The notes: generated from the sequence alone by a model not told the origin. Numbered from the stretch's first letter, positions 26,236-36,117 are shown. The stretch: DNA of 64,000 nt from UBA2421 sp002343075 (GCA_937982565.1 CALJLN010000038.1:62001-126000); one strand, 5' to 3'. Numbers and translations: made by a program.

Positions 26236-28977
26236 TCAGCGTGCTGATTGTCGCGACCCCGCCGCTGTGGGCGGTTTGGGGGCCGATTTAGCAGGCTTTC
26301 CGCGCGCCAATCCTTCGAGGCAACGATTTACAAGCGAAGTCCAGCCCGTTTGGTGCATCGCCCCGATACCACGGCCCGTGTCACCGTGAAAGTACTCGTA
26401 GAAAAGGATGAGGTCCTTGAAATGTGGGTCATCCCGGTACCGGTCTCCGCCGGGGTTGGTCGCGTGGCAAGGTCGATTTCCGTCTTTATCAGGAAGAAAG
26501 ATCCGGGAGAGGCGACGTTCGATCTCTCGCGCCGCATCGAGAAGCGTCATCATATTTCCGCTGCCGGTGGGGCATTCGACCTTAAGCGAATCGCCGTAGA
26601 AGAAGTAGTATCGCTCAAGCGCTTCGATGATAAGATGGTTGACTGGAAACCAGATCGGCCCGCGCCAGTTGCTGTTGCCGCCGAAGAGCCAGGTATCGCT
26701 CTCGCCGGGTGTGTACTTAATGCTGAACTCCTTCCCGTCGAGATTGAAGCCATAGGTCTGTTCGTGTGCCTTCGAGAGGCCGCGAATGCCGTACTCACTT
26801 AAGAACTCGTTTTCGTCGAAGAGGTACTTGAGCACGCGCACCAGCCGATCGCGTGTGAGGATCGCCAGCAGATGCCCCTTGCCCCCGACACCGGTTGCGG
26901 TTTCATCAGTTTGGACGTGCTCCGACAACTCCGGTTCATATTTCAAGAACCACTCCATCCGTTTCTTAAATCCGGGCACCTTTGCCAGTACTTCCGGCTC
27001 AATCACCTCGCAGGCAAACAGAGGAATTAGCCCGACCATTGAGCGGATCTTGAGCTTCATCGCGGGTTGATCGCCAGGAGTGTTGAGTTGGTCGTAATAG
27101 AAACCGTCCTCTTCGTCCCACAGGCCAGTCCCGCCGAGGGTGTTCATGGCGACGTTGATTGCGACGAAGTGTTCAAAAAACTTGCTCGCGATATCTTCGT
27201 ACTCGGGGTTGTTCATCGAGAGATCAAGCGCCATTGCCAGCATGTTGGTGCAGAAAAACGCCATCCATGCTGTGCCGTCGGCCTGCTCTAGAGTTCTTCC
27301 AGAGGGCAGGGGCTGGCTGCGATCAAAAAGCCCGATGTTATCGAGGCCCAGAAACCCCCCGCCGAAAATGTGTTTGCCTTCGGCGTCTTTGCGGTTTACC
27401 CACCATGTGAAGTTCATCAAGAGCTTCTGAAACGCCGCGCCCAAGAACCGCTGATCGCGCTGCCCCCGCGGCGCGGTGAGCTTATAGACTCGCCAGCATG
27501 CCCACGCGTGCACCGGAGGATTGACATCCCCAAACTGGAATTCGTAAGCGGGAATCTGGCCGTTCGGATGCATGTACCACTCGCGAAGGAACAGGCCCAA
27601 TTGATCCTTCGCAAAAAAGGGATCAACCTTACAAAATGGCAGCATGTGAAACGCAAGATCCCACGCTGCAAACCAGGGATACTCCCACTTGTCGGGCATG
27701 CTCAGGACGTCGCGCGAGAACATGTGGCCCCAATCCCGATTGCGCCCCTTCTTGCGTGCTGCAGGCGGTGCGGGTTGCCAGGGGTCGCCCTCCAACCAGT
27801 CTTTAACCACGTAATGGTAGAACTGCTTAGACCAAAGCAGGCCGGCATACGACTGGCGGGCGAGACGTCTCTGCTCGTCGTCCAGTACCGAGGGAATCTT
27901 CGAGGCGTAAAACTCCTCTGTTTCCTCGATGCGCTTCGCAAAAACTCGATCAAAATCCTTTCCGAATGGCGTGTCGGTCGCCTCTGCCTCGGATGCAAGC
28001 CGCAGCCGCACAATCACCGATTCCCTCGCGGGGATATCGAGGATGTAGTGCGGGGCCATCTTTGTCCCGGTGCGCTTGGGATTGACGGCGTCCGCTTTGC
28101 CATGAATGACATAATCGTTAAACGCATCTTTTGCGTGTTTCGGTGAATCGCCTCCGCCCCAGAGCTTCTTCGTATTCGTTTCGTTGTTTGTAAAGAGTAG
28201 TTCTGGCACCGCCGCGCCCGCGACCGGCTCTATATCCAGCCTCCAGGCACCCAGCGATACATGCTCCATCACGACCCGGTTGGGTGACTTTTGCTCCATC
28301 CAGGGCCGCATTTCGCAGCCTTCATGGGTGCAACCCCAACTCCAGCTATTGCGATACCAGAGTGTGGGCAAGAAATGAATCGTCGACGAGTGCGAAGCCC
28401 GGTTGTGAATGGTGATTCTGATGAGAATATCGTTAGGGGAACTCTTCGCATACTCCGCAAAGACGTCAAAGTAGTTGTTATCTTTGAACGCATCAGTGTC
28501 GAGAATCTCGAACTCACCGGTTTTGCCCTTGGTTCGGTTCACGTCAACCAACTGGCCGTATGGAAACGCCGACTGCGGGTACTTATACAAGCCTTTCATG
28601 TAGGAGTGAGTTGGCGAGGAGTCGAGATAATACCAAAGCTCCTTCGGGTCTTCGCCGTGATTGCCTTCTGGACCGGTCAGTCCAAAAATGCGCTCTTTCA
28701 AGATCGCATCTGTGCCGTTCCACATGCTCAATGCGAAACAAAGCCGACACTCTCGATCGGTGATACCAAGGATACCATCTTCTCCCCATCGGTATGCCCT
28801 GCTGCGCGCGTGATCGTGCGGAAAGCTCTGCCAGCAACTTCCGTCCGGCGAATAATCTTCTCGCACAGTGCCCCATTGCCGCTCGGAAAGATACGGCCCC
28901 CATCGCTTCCAGTTTTTTTCGCGCGTTGATTCTTCGATTAGACGACGTTCTTCAGCGGTGACGGATGTGTCGGCCAT
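26236..28977 (-). CDS. GH63-like glucosidase (MGH1-type glycoside hydrolase)
   Basis: 913 aa from ATG 28977 (MADTSVTAEE). Related to glycoside hydrolase family 63 / MGH1-type (alpha/alpha)6-barrel enzymes. Residues about 10-80 hold WKRWGPYLSERQWGTVREDY and the aspartate-rich SRAYRWGEDGILG, characteristic of the bacterial group. The C-terminal barrel has FSRDVLSMPDKWEYPWFAAWD, GGFLGLDNIGLFDRS and NWRGPIWFPVNHLIIE. Likely acts on glucosides such as glucosylglycerate or mannosylglycerate, or on glucose-containing oligosaccharides. No signal peptide, so it works in the cytoplasm. Confidence 0.87.
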   Translation of the reverse strand: MADTSVTAEERRLIEESTREKNWKRWGPYLSERQWGTVREDYSPDGSCWQSFPHDHARSRAYRWGEDGILGITDRECRLCFALSMWNGTDAILKERIFGLTGPEGNHGEDPKELWYYLDSSPTHSYMKGLYKYPQSAFPYGQLVDVNRTKGKTGEFEILDTDAFKDNNYFDVFAEYAKSSPNDILIRITIHNRASHSSTIHFLPTLWYRNSWSWGCTHEGCEMRPWMEQKSPNRVVMEHVSLGAWRLDIEPVAGAAVPELLFTNNETNTKKLWGGGDSPKHAKDAFNDYVIHGKADAVNPKRTGTKMAPHYILDIPARESVIVRLRLASEAEATDTPFGKDFDRVFAKRIEETEEFYASKIPSVLDDEQRRLARQSYAGLLWSKQFYHYVVKDWLEGDPWQPAPPAARKKGRNRDWGHMFSRDVLSMPDKWEYPWFAAWDLAFHMLPFCKVDPFFAKDQLGLFLREWYMHPNGQIPAYEFQFGDVNPPVHAWACWRVYKLTAPRGQRDQRFLGAAFQKLLMNFTWWVNRKDAEGKHIFGGGFLGLDNIGLFDRSQPLPSGRTLEQADGTAWMAFFCTNMLAMALDLSMNNPEYEDIASKFFEHFVAINVAMNTLGGTGLWDEEDGFYYDQLNTPGDQPAMKLKIRSMVGLIPLFACEVIEPEVLAKVPGFKKRMEWFLKYEPELSEHVQTDETATGVGGKGHLLAILTRDRLVRVLKYLFDENEFLSEYGIRGLSKAHEQTYGFNLDGKEFSIKYTPGESDTWLFGGNSNWRGPIWFPVNHLIIEALERYYFFYGDSLKVECPTGSGNMMTLLDAAREIERRLSRIFLPDKDGNRPCHATNPGGDRYRDDPHFKDLILFYEYFHGDTGRGIGAMHQTGWTSLVNRCLEGLARGKPAKSAPKPPTAAGSRQSAR

Positions 28978-29085
28978 GTGCTCTGTCTCCAACCCGAAAT
29001 GACAAACGCTGCGCAAAGCGTACGAAACCGAAGCTTGCCCGGCCGGTTTCGCAATTCGTCAACCTTCAGACAGCATTTGTCGGCG

Positions 29086-29874
29086 TTACTTCTTGTTCAG
29101 CGTCCAATCGTACTCTTTGAACTCTACTTTGAAATTAGCGACGTCCTCATCGACATATTGCTGTACGTACTCGACCAATTTCTCGGATCCGCCGAAGTCG
29201 ATATTGTACCAGTCGAAGATCCTGCTCAGTTTAAGCGTTTTACTGGGCCGATCGATTTCATTTCGGTTCTTGTCGTTGAGCCAGCGTTTGGTATTCGCGG
29301 TCAGCACGTCGTCCAGATCGTCGGCACGGTACGCACGACTCAGGATCGGAGGGCATGACACTGCCGCACAGACCAGCGCGGCATGAATCCGGGGATCACT
29401 GAACTCTTTTCGAATCACATCGTTCTCTAACGCGTTAAGTGACAAGAGTTTACCGTCGATTCGCACGAGTGGTTCTTTGAAGACCGCAAAATCGTTGTCG
29501 CTGGGCCGAAAAGCGCTTCCACCGCGATCCACAACCGCTTTGATCATCGTCGCGTTGTAGAGGTTTATATAGAAAGCCAGAAGCTCATCCCGGGTCGTTT
29601 CGGCCGGCTTGCCGCGGGCGAGGTGGTCGAGATAGGCATTTAAAACAGGTAAGTGGTCCGATTTCACCTTCTCGTAATCAACGCGTTCGTCTCGCACAAC
29701 GGCCTGCAGAATCCCGTCAAATGTGCTGTGATCCGGCGCCGCTTGCGCAGGAGTAGAGAGTAACCAAGCCATGCAGAGGAAGGGAGCGCAAGCCCACTGC
29801 CGCGGCGCACGCCGCGATGATCGGGTGATCGCTACCGGCGACACCGGCGGCGCTTGTTCTTGTTGGCTAAACAT
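29086..29874 (-). CDS. DUF547 domain protein, exported
   Basis: 262 aa. A positively charged N-terminus and hydrophobic stretch (ACAPFLCMAWLLSTPAQAA, about 28-46) act as a signal peptide. The DUF547 domain covers about 60-240, with LLAFYINLYNATMIKAV, ALVCAAVSCPPILSRAY and LKLSRIFDWYNIDFGG. DUF547 has a papain-like/transglutaminase-like relation in fold predictions, but the activity is not settled. Located 92 bp after the oxidoreductase-polyferredoxin gene on the same strand, so co-transcription is possible. Confidence 0.85.
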   Translation of the reverse strand: MFSQQEQAPPVSPVAITRSSRRAPRQWACAPFLCMAWLLSTPAQAAPDHSTFDGILQAVVRDERVDYEKVKSDHLPVLNAYLDHLARGKPAETTRDELLAFYINLYNATMIKAVVDRGGSAFRPSDNDFAVFKEPLVRIDGKLLSLNALENDVIRKEFSDPRIHAALVCAAVSCPPILSRAYRADDLDDVLTANTKRWLNDKNRNEIDRPSKTLKLSRIFDWYNIDFGGSEKLVEYVQQYVDEDVANFKVEFKEYDWTLNKK

Positions 29875-29966
29875 CCGAGTACCTCCAGATTAGGTGTTAA
29901 TGCGTGCAAAGACTTGCCGGGCGTTGCTCAGGGTCGCGGCCCCAGGCGAATCGAGTGGAGCGAGTA

Positions 29967-32483
29967 TTAGACCGCGATTCGTTTGCCATTTATCCCGATC
30001 TCTCGAATCTGCACCGCAGAGGCCGCGAGTTTGTCCTTGTAAATCACCTCGCCCGTCTTGCGGCTGATTTGCCCGAACGAGAGCACGCCTGTTGGACAAC
30101 TCTGCACGCACGCACTGCAGCGCACGCACTGCGGGTCGGCCATTGGTAAGCCCTTGTTCGCGAAGTTCATTACATCGATTCCCTGATGGCACACGCTCGT
30201 GCACACGTTGCAGGAGATGCATTTTTTCTTCTCGGGAATGATTCGGAATCGACTGAAACGGGCATAAATGTGCATGAGCGCTGCAAGCGGGCAGGCAAAA
30301 CGACACCAGAAGCGCCCACTGAAGTGCCAGTACAAGGCGACACCAAGAATGCCAGCCCAAAGGAGGTCGACAAACCAGACGTAGTTGATCACGGGCATAT
30401 CCTTGAGCATGTACTTGAACGACCGATCGGCCCAGTTGCCGTGCCCCATTGACCAGCCGAGCACGCGGAACACCAGAAGCAGCACCGCAAACCACAGGAA
30501 CGCCTGTCCGACCATGTTGAATCTGTTCCAGAAGGGTCCGTGCGGCATCTTGGTACGGTGAGCATCACCCACTGTCTCCGCCAAAGCGCCACAGGAACAG
30601 ATCCAGCCGCAATATGCCCCTTTGCCATAGAAGTATATGAGTGTCGGAATGATGACGCATGTTTGTACCACGCTGATTCCGAGCCAAAGCCACATCGGCT
30701 GATCGGTAAACACGTTCCAGATAAACAGAGGCCACGCGAGGATGATCCCAAACGCCCGCCAATATTCGCGGCCGTGGCCATAGCCAACGATTGGAAAGAG
30801 TTGGTCCGCAACCCATTTCATCGCCCCAGTGTCAAACGCACCGTTATGCCCGGCCCACGGCAAAACGAGGTACGGAAGGAAAAACAGGGGAATCAGCTGA
30901 AATGCCATCAGCGAAAATGTCTGTCGACGGACATATGGCGTTTTTCTTCGTGCGATGCGACGGAATCCGAAAATCACAATCGCACAGCAGTACAGAAAGG
31001 AATAGTAAAAACCCGGTTCGCCTACGGTGACTTTCAGCGTCCCCAGCAGGTTACTTGGTCTGTTGAATGCCTCACCCAGCGAGCCCCACCATCCCGGCAT
31101 GTTGTAAGGAAAGAGTTGCTTGCTGCTCCAAAAGCTTCCAATGTCCAGAGCGTGATCGATTGACGGAATGGCGGTGATGTGTACGCCGCCCTTTTTCCAA
31201 TGGTAGATAAAAGCGAAGATACACAGCGACAAGATCAGCGTGACCCACCAGCGCGTGGCTCGCTCGCCGTGTATTGCTACTCCGCTCTTGCGAAAGAACT
31301 GCAGCGGGGCCTCGCGACCGATCATGCTGAAGACCGCGTCGTTGGGAAATGTTTCATCACCGGCTGGAGTGCTGACAACGACCTCAGCGTCGCGGATCGA
31401 CTTCACGCGTGACAGCGGAAGCGATCGAAGCGAACCGGGTGTTCTATACCTCTCCATAAACCCGCCGACCGCGGTCGTGACGCGGTCGCTCATGGGCTTC
31501 TCCACCTCAACGGCGGCAGAAGGGTCTCTTAGTATCACATTGAATTTCTCGATGTTCTCCGCCTTTGGCCGCGTGAGTTCGGCTTCGCGAAAGCTGAACG
31601 TCACATGCCCGCCGTACTGCGTGATGGCAATGGCGGTTTCGACCGCGCTATCGCCCGCGCCGACGACAAGCACATTTTTGCCAGCCCACTCTTTGGGATC
31701 GTGTAGGCGATTAAACACCTTTCCCGAGTCCTCGCCCGGCACGCCCAGCTTGCGGAAATTGCCACTCCTGCCGATTGCCACGATCACATGCTTGGTTCTC
31801 AGTTCCAGGCTCGGAAACGAGGAGGGAGATCCGTCGGCGGGCTTGGCCAGGTCAACAATCAGCCCCCCACCGCCGCGGTGTACGCGGTCGACGCGCGCCA
31901 TGATCGGCTTGATGCCCCGGCCGAGCGTCTGATCTCGCAATTCTTCAACCAGCGGTTCCTTCACTGTCGCGCGAAACTGCAGATCGCCTGCCGGCGTCAT
32001 GTCGGTTGGGTAAGTGAAGATCGGCTTGCCCTTTGGAAAGTTCACGATTGTGCTAAAGGGTTCCGCAGCTTCAAGGAGCACGAAGCTGAGTCCACATTTC
32101 TTGGCCTCCAGCGCCGCAGCCATGCCGGAGACGCCGGCGCCGATGATCACCAAGTCCAGGGGCGCGCGGGTGGCATCCTCACTTTCCCCTTGCCGCTGAT
32201 TACTTGTCCCTCTCTCGGCAACAATCGTCCGCACCGCCCGGGCCCCCGTGTCGGCGCTGAACTTTAGCAGCGGGATACCTGTGAGATCGCCGACCACATA
32301 AAGCCCCGGTACATTCGTGCTGCCGTCGGGCTGAACTACCGGCAGTTTCTCGACCGTGCCCGCAGGCCACATTGTGTGGAGCCAATGGGTGTATCGAGCG
32401 ACGATGTTCCAGGCTTTCGGCTTTGAATTGGATGTCGGCGGCAAAGGCGTCGGCTCACTCGGCGAGGCGGCGACGGGGGTCAT
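29967..32483 (-). CDS. FAD/NAD(P) oxidoreductase fused to membrane polyferredoxin
   Basis: 838 aa. Residues 57-88 resemble the C-terminal FAD-contact motif of thioredoxin-reductase-like enzymes (VPGLYVVGDLTGIPLL) displaced to the N-terminus. Residues 110-405 are a flavin oxidoreductase with GAGVSG at 115-120 (FAD) and GAGDSA at 275-280 (NAD(P)H). About five to six membrane segments follow from 411. A NosR/NapH/CcoG-like region has CGWICSCG (Cys625, 629, 631) and CRFACPLAAL (Cys727, 731). Two 4Fe-4S sites are at Cys755/758/761/765 and Cys786/789/792/796. It probably passes electrons from NAD(P)H through flavin and FeS to a membrane or exported acceptor. Confidence 0.83.
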   Translation of the reverse strand: MTPVAASPSEPTPLPPTSNSKPKAWNIVARYTHWLHTMWPAGTVEKLPVVQPDGSTNVPGLYVVGDLTGIPLLKFSADTGARAVRTIVAERGTSNQRQGESEDATRAPLDLVIIGAGVSGMAAALEAKKCGLSFVLLEAAEPFSTIVNFPKGKPIFTYPTDMTPAGDLQFRATVKEPLVEELRDQTLGRGIKPIMARVDRVHRGGGGLIVDLAKPADGSPSSFPSLELRTKHVIVAIGRSGNFRKLGVPGEDSGKVFNRLHDPKEWAGKNVLVVGAGDSAVETAIAITQYGGHVTFSFREAELTRPKAENIEKFNVILRDPSAAVEVEKPMSDRVTTAVGGFMERYRTPGSLRSLPLSRVKSIRDAEVVVSTPAGDETFPNDAVFSMIGREAPLQFFRKSGVAIHGERATRWWVTLILSLCIFAFIYHWKKGGVHITAIPSIDHALDIGSFWSSKQLFPYNMPGWWGSLGEAFNRPSNLLGTLKVTVGEPGFYYSFLYCCAIVIFGFRRIARRKTPYVRRQTFSLMAFQLIPLFFLPYLVLPWAGHNGAFDTGAMKWVADQLFPIVGYGHGREYWRAFGIILAWPLFIWNVFTDQPMWLWLGISVVQTCVIIPTLIYFYGKGAYCGWICSCGALAETVGDAHRTKMPHGPFWNRFNMVGQAFLWFAVLLLVFRVLGWSMGHGNWADRSFKYMLKDMPVINYVWFVDLLWAGILGVALYWHFSGRFWCRFACPLAALMHIYARFSRFRIIPEKKKCISCNVCTSVCHQGIDVMNFANKGLPMADPQCVRCSACVQSCPTGVLSFGQISRKTGEVIYKDKLAASAVQIREIGINGKRIAV

Positions 32484-32630
32484 GCGTGCTCCTGATTGCG
32501 TTCGTGCGGGTTGGCCAAATCTGCTTGAGCAGATGCCATTTCCGCACGTTAGATGTTACCCGCTCGACATGCGTTACATCTACCGGAGCAAGCGCGGTTG
32601 TCCGCCGCTGCGCGACTTCGCACATGCGGG

Positions 32631-33806
32631 CTACAGCAAGTAGTCATACTCATCATAGATGTCATCGCGACCGCTTCCGCCGGCCCACTCGTCAAGGCGG
32701 AAATCGACGAAAATCTTGTCGTTGCCAGAATTGCCTTCAAGGGTGTCAAGATCGCCGTCGACACCGTCGAGGATGTCATCGCCGGCACCGCCGTACATGC
32801 GATCAGAGCCTCGGTCGCCGAGGATGGTATCATCGTCCTCATTGCCTTCGATGTAATCGTCACCATTTCCGCCTCGGATGCTGTCGTTGTCGTCGCCGCC
32901 GTAGAGATCGTCGTCACCGTCGTTGCCTGCGACAAGGTCGTCGCCCCCGCGTCCATAAAGCGTGTCTTTGCCGCTGTCGCCATAGAGGCTGTCCTTACCG
33001 GGCCCGCCGTCGCCGAAGTCATTGCCGCCGTTGCCAGCGATGCTGTCTGCGCCTTCATCGCCGTAGAGTTCATCTTGCCCCTCACCGCCGTTGATTGAAT
33101 CGTTGTTGAGGCCGCCAGAAAGCGAGTCATTTCCATCGTCGCCAAAGAGTCGATCGTCACCTGCTTCGCCGTAGAGTCGATCGTGACCAGCCTCGCCGGT
33201 CAGGCTGTCGTTGGAATCGCCGCCGAAGAGTAAGTCGTTCCCACCTTGACCCCGGAGCAAGTCTTGCTCACCGTCGCCGCTCAGGGTGTCGTTTCCCACC
33301 GAGCCGTATAGATTATCGTTTCCAGGCCCGCCGCGGAGAATGTCATTCCCGCCATCGCCTTGAAGACGGTCGGGACCCGCCTCGCCGCGCAACGTGTCTC
33401 GCCCCCCGCCTCCGCGGAGGTTGTCGCGCCCCTCGCCGCCGAAGATCGCATCCGGCCCGTTGCCGCCGATGATAACGTCGTCCCCACGGAAACCGTAAAG
33501 GCTCGTGCGAATTGCGGCTGACACGGTTGTGGCGACCTCGATCCGGTCATCTCCCTCGAGCCCACTCAAAACCAGGCTGGAAACATCTGAAGTATCAAAC
33601 CGGCGAACTGTGTCATTCACCTGAACTCGAATGCGTGAAGGGGCGTCGTCACTGTCTACCCGAATGTCATCCCTGCCGCTTGTTCCCTTCACCTGCAGTT
33701 GACCGTCTATTAGTGCGATCGATAACAACCGCCGCGGCTCTACGGCCTCGACAACGGCATTGGCTGCAACGTGAACACCCCTTCTTAAAGCGCGTTTGCG
33801 AAGCAT
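32631..33806 (-). CDS. RTX-type calcium-binding repeat protein with LEPR-like N-terminus
   Basis: 391 aa from ATG 33806 with AGGAG 6 nt upstream. EPRRLLS at 23-29 is the LEPRxLL-like motif that marks many planctomycete exported or surface proteins. A short beta domain at 30-105 is followed by about 28 tandem nonapeptides of the GGxGxDxLx form, residues 105-365, that would wind into a Ca-loaded beta-roll. The C-terminus is acidic and Tyr-rich (DDIYDEYDYLL). No catalytic domain was seen. Probably a surface or secreted structural/adhesion protein. Confidence 0.88.
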   Translation of the reverse strand: MLRKRALRRGVHVAANAVVEAVEPRRLLSIALIDGQLQVKGTSGRDDIRVDSDDAPSRIRVQVNDTVRRFDTSDVSSLVLSGLEGDDRIEVATTVSAAIRTSLYGFRGDDVIIGGNGPDAIFGGEGRDNLRGGGGRDTLRGEAGPDRLQGDGGNDILRGGPGNDNLYGSVGNDTLSGDGEQDLLRGQGGNDLLFGGDSNDSLTGEAGHDRLYGEAGDDRLFGDDGNDSLSGGLNNDSINGGEGQDELYGDEGADSIAGNGGNDFGDGGPGKDSLYGDSGKDTLYGRGGDDLVAGNDGDDDLYGGDDNDSIRGGNGDDYIEGNEDDDTILGDRGSDRMYGGAGDDILDGVDGDLDTLEGNSGNDKIFVDFRLDEWAGGSGRDDIYDEYDYLL

Positions 33807-34071
33807 CTTATCTCCTATGAGACGCCTGAATCTCAAGCAAGCATCCGGTTGACGGTGTCGGGCAAGCGACCAGTTCCGGATAAAAGTGATGCGTGCTCAA
33901 TTCACGCCTCTTAGACACATTCGCACTCAAGTGGTTAGCTCAAAACTGCCCCGGAAGTCGTCAATATGCGTTGGTTTCCTGCCCCAGATTGCCAAACGGC
34001 GTCATGTCGATCCGACTGCAAGTTGATGGAAGTTGACGCCGCGGCCTCTATATCGACGATGAGGAGTGAAG

Positions 34072-34761
34072 ATGCGTGTCGCAGAGATTTTTCACTCGAT
34101 TCAGGGCGAAGGCAAGCTTGTCGGCGTGCCGAGCGTTTTCGTGCGCGCCAGCGGATGCAATCTGCGGTGCAAGTGGTGCGACACGCCCTACGCAAGCTGG
34201 GAGCCGGAAGGTGACGAGCAGACGGTGGACGAGATCGTCGATGCCATCCGGCTGTATAACTGCAGACACGTCGTCCTCACCGGCGGTGAGCCGATGATCA
34301 TGTCGGAGATCACCGAACTTTCGTACCGGCTGCATGCCAGCGATTTTCACGTCACGATCGAGACGGCCGGCACGGTTTTCCGACCGGTATCGATGCATCT
34401 GGCCAGCATCAGCCCCAAGCTAAGTAACTCCACCCCGCACAAAATCGAGAATGGAAAGTTCGCGCAGCTCCATGAGAAGTCGCGGCTGAACTTCGATGCG
34501 ATTCAGAAACTGATTGGCGCAGCGCCGGAGTTTCAGTTGAAGTTTGTGGTTTGCACCGAAGCCGATTTAGGTGAGATCAAGACAGCACTGTCACGCATCC
34601 GTGGTTGGCAAGAGCCAGACGTGCTATTGATGCCCGAGGGTGTAACCGCTGAATCGTTGGAGGAGCGTGCAACGTGGCTCACCGAAGTATGCCGCCGCAC
34701 CGGGTTCCGTTATTGCCCGCGCCTGCACATTGAATTGTTCGGAAACAAGCGGGGTACCTAA
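34072..34761 (+). CDS. queE: 7-carboxy-7-deazaguanine synthase
   Basis: Radical SAM enzyme turning 6-carboxy-tetrahydropterin into 7-carboxy-7-deazaguanine in queuosine synthesis. 229 aa from ATG 34072 with GAGGAG upstream. FeS motif Cys29, Cys33 and Cys36 in SGCNLRCKWCDTPYA, and the N-terminal IFHSIQGEGKLVG with VLTGGEPM. The CxxxCxxC spacing is the canonical form rather than the longer loop of some QueE. No queC, queD or queF lies next to it. The gene is 266 bp from the RTX gene, in the opposite orientation. Confidence 0.95.
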   Translation: MRVAEIFHSIQGEGKLVGVPSVFVRASGCNLRCKWCDTPYASWEPEGDEQTVDEIVDAIRLYNCRHVVLTGGEPMIMSEITELSYRLHASDFHVTIETAGTVFRPVSMHLASISPKLSNSTPHKIENGKFAQLHEKSRLNFDAIQKLIGAAPEFQLKFVVCTEADLGEIKTALSRIRGWQEPDVLLMPEGVTAESLEERATWLTEVCRRTGFRYCPRLHIELFGNKRGT

Positions 34762-34787
34762 ACCGCTGACAGGACTTGGGCCGGGAC

Positions 34788-35132
34788 CTAAATGCCGGGC
34801 TGCGTTGCCGATGGGCTATTCGCGGTCTCGGTGAGCCAGGCTGCCAGGTCGCCGGAAAAGTCCTTCGCGGCCACATGCTTCAGCAGGTCAGCCTTTCCCG
34901 AACGAGCGATGTGCCGGACGAGGTCGCGATGCGTTCCGATGTCGGCCGCCGTCCACCCGCGAACGTCCAGGTAAGTGTCGTCAAACATCCAGCGAGCTTT
35001 GGGAAGAATGCCGAATCGGTCCTGCCCGGTAATCGTGTCGATCGAGTGGATAATGTGAACGCACCGCGCGGCAACGGCCCATCCACCCATAAGCCCCACG
35101 GCAATCAGGATGCGAACGAACCATTTCAGCAT
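34788..35132 (-). CDS. Small hypothetical protein with N-terminal membrane/signal segment
   Basis: 114 aa. Residues 4-24 (WFVRILIAVGLMGGWAVAARC) are a signal peptide or single membrane anchor. The rest is unrecognised (DTITGQDRFGILPKARW, DVRGWTAADIGTHRDLVRHI). It starts 26 bp after the preceding minus-strand gene, so both may be one unit. Convergent with queE. Confidence 0.5.
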   Translation of the reverse strand: MLKWFVRILIAVGLMGGWAVAARCVHIIHSIDTITGQDRFGILPKARWMFDDTYLDVRGWTAADIGTHRDLVRHIARSGKADLLKHVAAKDFSGDLAAWLTETANSPSATQPGI

Positions 35133-35158
35133 TTGAATTCAGGAGGGACTTGGCTCCG

Positions 35159-35863
35159 CTAATCCAGGCGGTCTTGCCGTGGATCATCGCCGGCGGGAGC
35201 TGGCTCGTCATCTTCGAGATAGTTGAGCAGTTCGATCTCTCCGTTAACTGGTTCGGTTGGACGCTTTCCGGCATCGCCGGTGAGGCCAAACGCGGTGTCT
35301 TCCGCCAGGGCCCCGATATCGAGATCGCCTTCGATGCCCGCCCCAAGAACATCGCTTGAGGCAGGCTCTGCAATTGGCGCGGGGTCGGAGCCTAAGTCAT
35401 CGCTTTCAGTTACAGGTGCCGCACTCGCCGCCGCAGCGGTGACTGCGGAGGCCGCGGCCATCCCAGTCACGGGGATTGCCGCGCGTCGGTTCGGGGGCGT
35501 ACGGGGCGCGCCGCCCGGAAGCGGAAGGTTGATCACGCTGTTGTAGTAGCCCGCCGCGAACAGGCCTGCCTGCTGTTGATACGGTAAGTTGACAAGATCA
35601 CAGAACTCTTGAATGAGTTGCTTGGCATTGTCGTCTGTCTTCTCGGCTGCTTGCACGGCGAGCACATGCTGCCGGTCGCGAAACCGGAGGATTTGCACGA
35701 AACGCCCGGTCTCAGCGCCCGTCCAATTTGCCCCAACCTGTTCAAACACCTCAAAATGTTCACACCCCAGTCGAGCCATGACCTGCTTAAACCGCTGTAA
35801 AAGCCGGGCATGCTCGGTGCGCTTCTCTTTGGGAACGATGTAACTATTCGTTTGCAGCAGCAT
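35159..35863 (-). CDS. Hypothetical protein with low-complexity C-terminal half
   Basis: 234 aa. Residues 1-105 look like a compact alpha/beta domain (SYIVPKEKRTEHARLLQRF, TGRFVQILRFRDRQHVLAV), reminiscent of small ferredoxin-like monooxygenase or NIPSNAP-type folds, but without a recognised catalytic residue. Residues 120-234 are Ala/Pro/Asp-rich and likely disordered. GGAGGG lies 11 nt before the ATG. Paired with the gene at 34788. Confidence 0.55.
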   Translation of the reverse strand: MLLQTNSYIVPKEKRTEHARLLQRFKQVMARLGCEHFEVFEQVGANWTGAETGRFVQILRFRDRQHVLAVQAAEKTDDNAKQLIQEFCDLVNLPYQQQAGLFAAGYYNSVINLPLPGGAPRTPPNRRAAIPVTGMAAASAVTAAAASAAPVTESDDLGSDPAPIAEPASSDVLGAGIEGDLDIGALAEDTAFGLTGDAGKRPTEPVNGEIELLNYLEDDEPAPAGDDPRQDRLD

Positions 35864-36117
35864 CAGGCGACAATCCCTCCCGGATCGTTTAACTCATTAT
35901 CTTGCCACATTCTTCCGCCGACTTCAAACCGCTTAGACCCTGAAGCGGGCATCATGACAGAAGTTGCGTGTGCACATATAGATAAACGCCGGTAGAAGCA
36001 CTGTCGTTTCGCTCGATTATCGCAAGCTACAGAAAGCTTATCGGCTGTGAGGCGCACTGGCCGCTGCGGTCATTCAGGCTTGGGTAAAGCCCGATTAGCG
36101 ACGTTTAGAGCCAGTGG

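Noticed and set aside
32372..33160. Several long frames in both strands inside the RTX gene
   Set aside because: They arise from the repetitive Gly/Asp codons of the RTX repeats read in other frames.
35150..35359. Plus-strand frame with a TTG start after AGGAGGG, antisense to the end of the 35159 gene
   Set aside because: It overlaps the low-complexity C-terminus of a gene whose N-terminal half looks like a real domain. The RBS match is probably chance.
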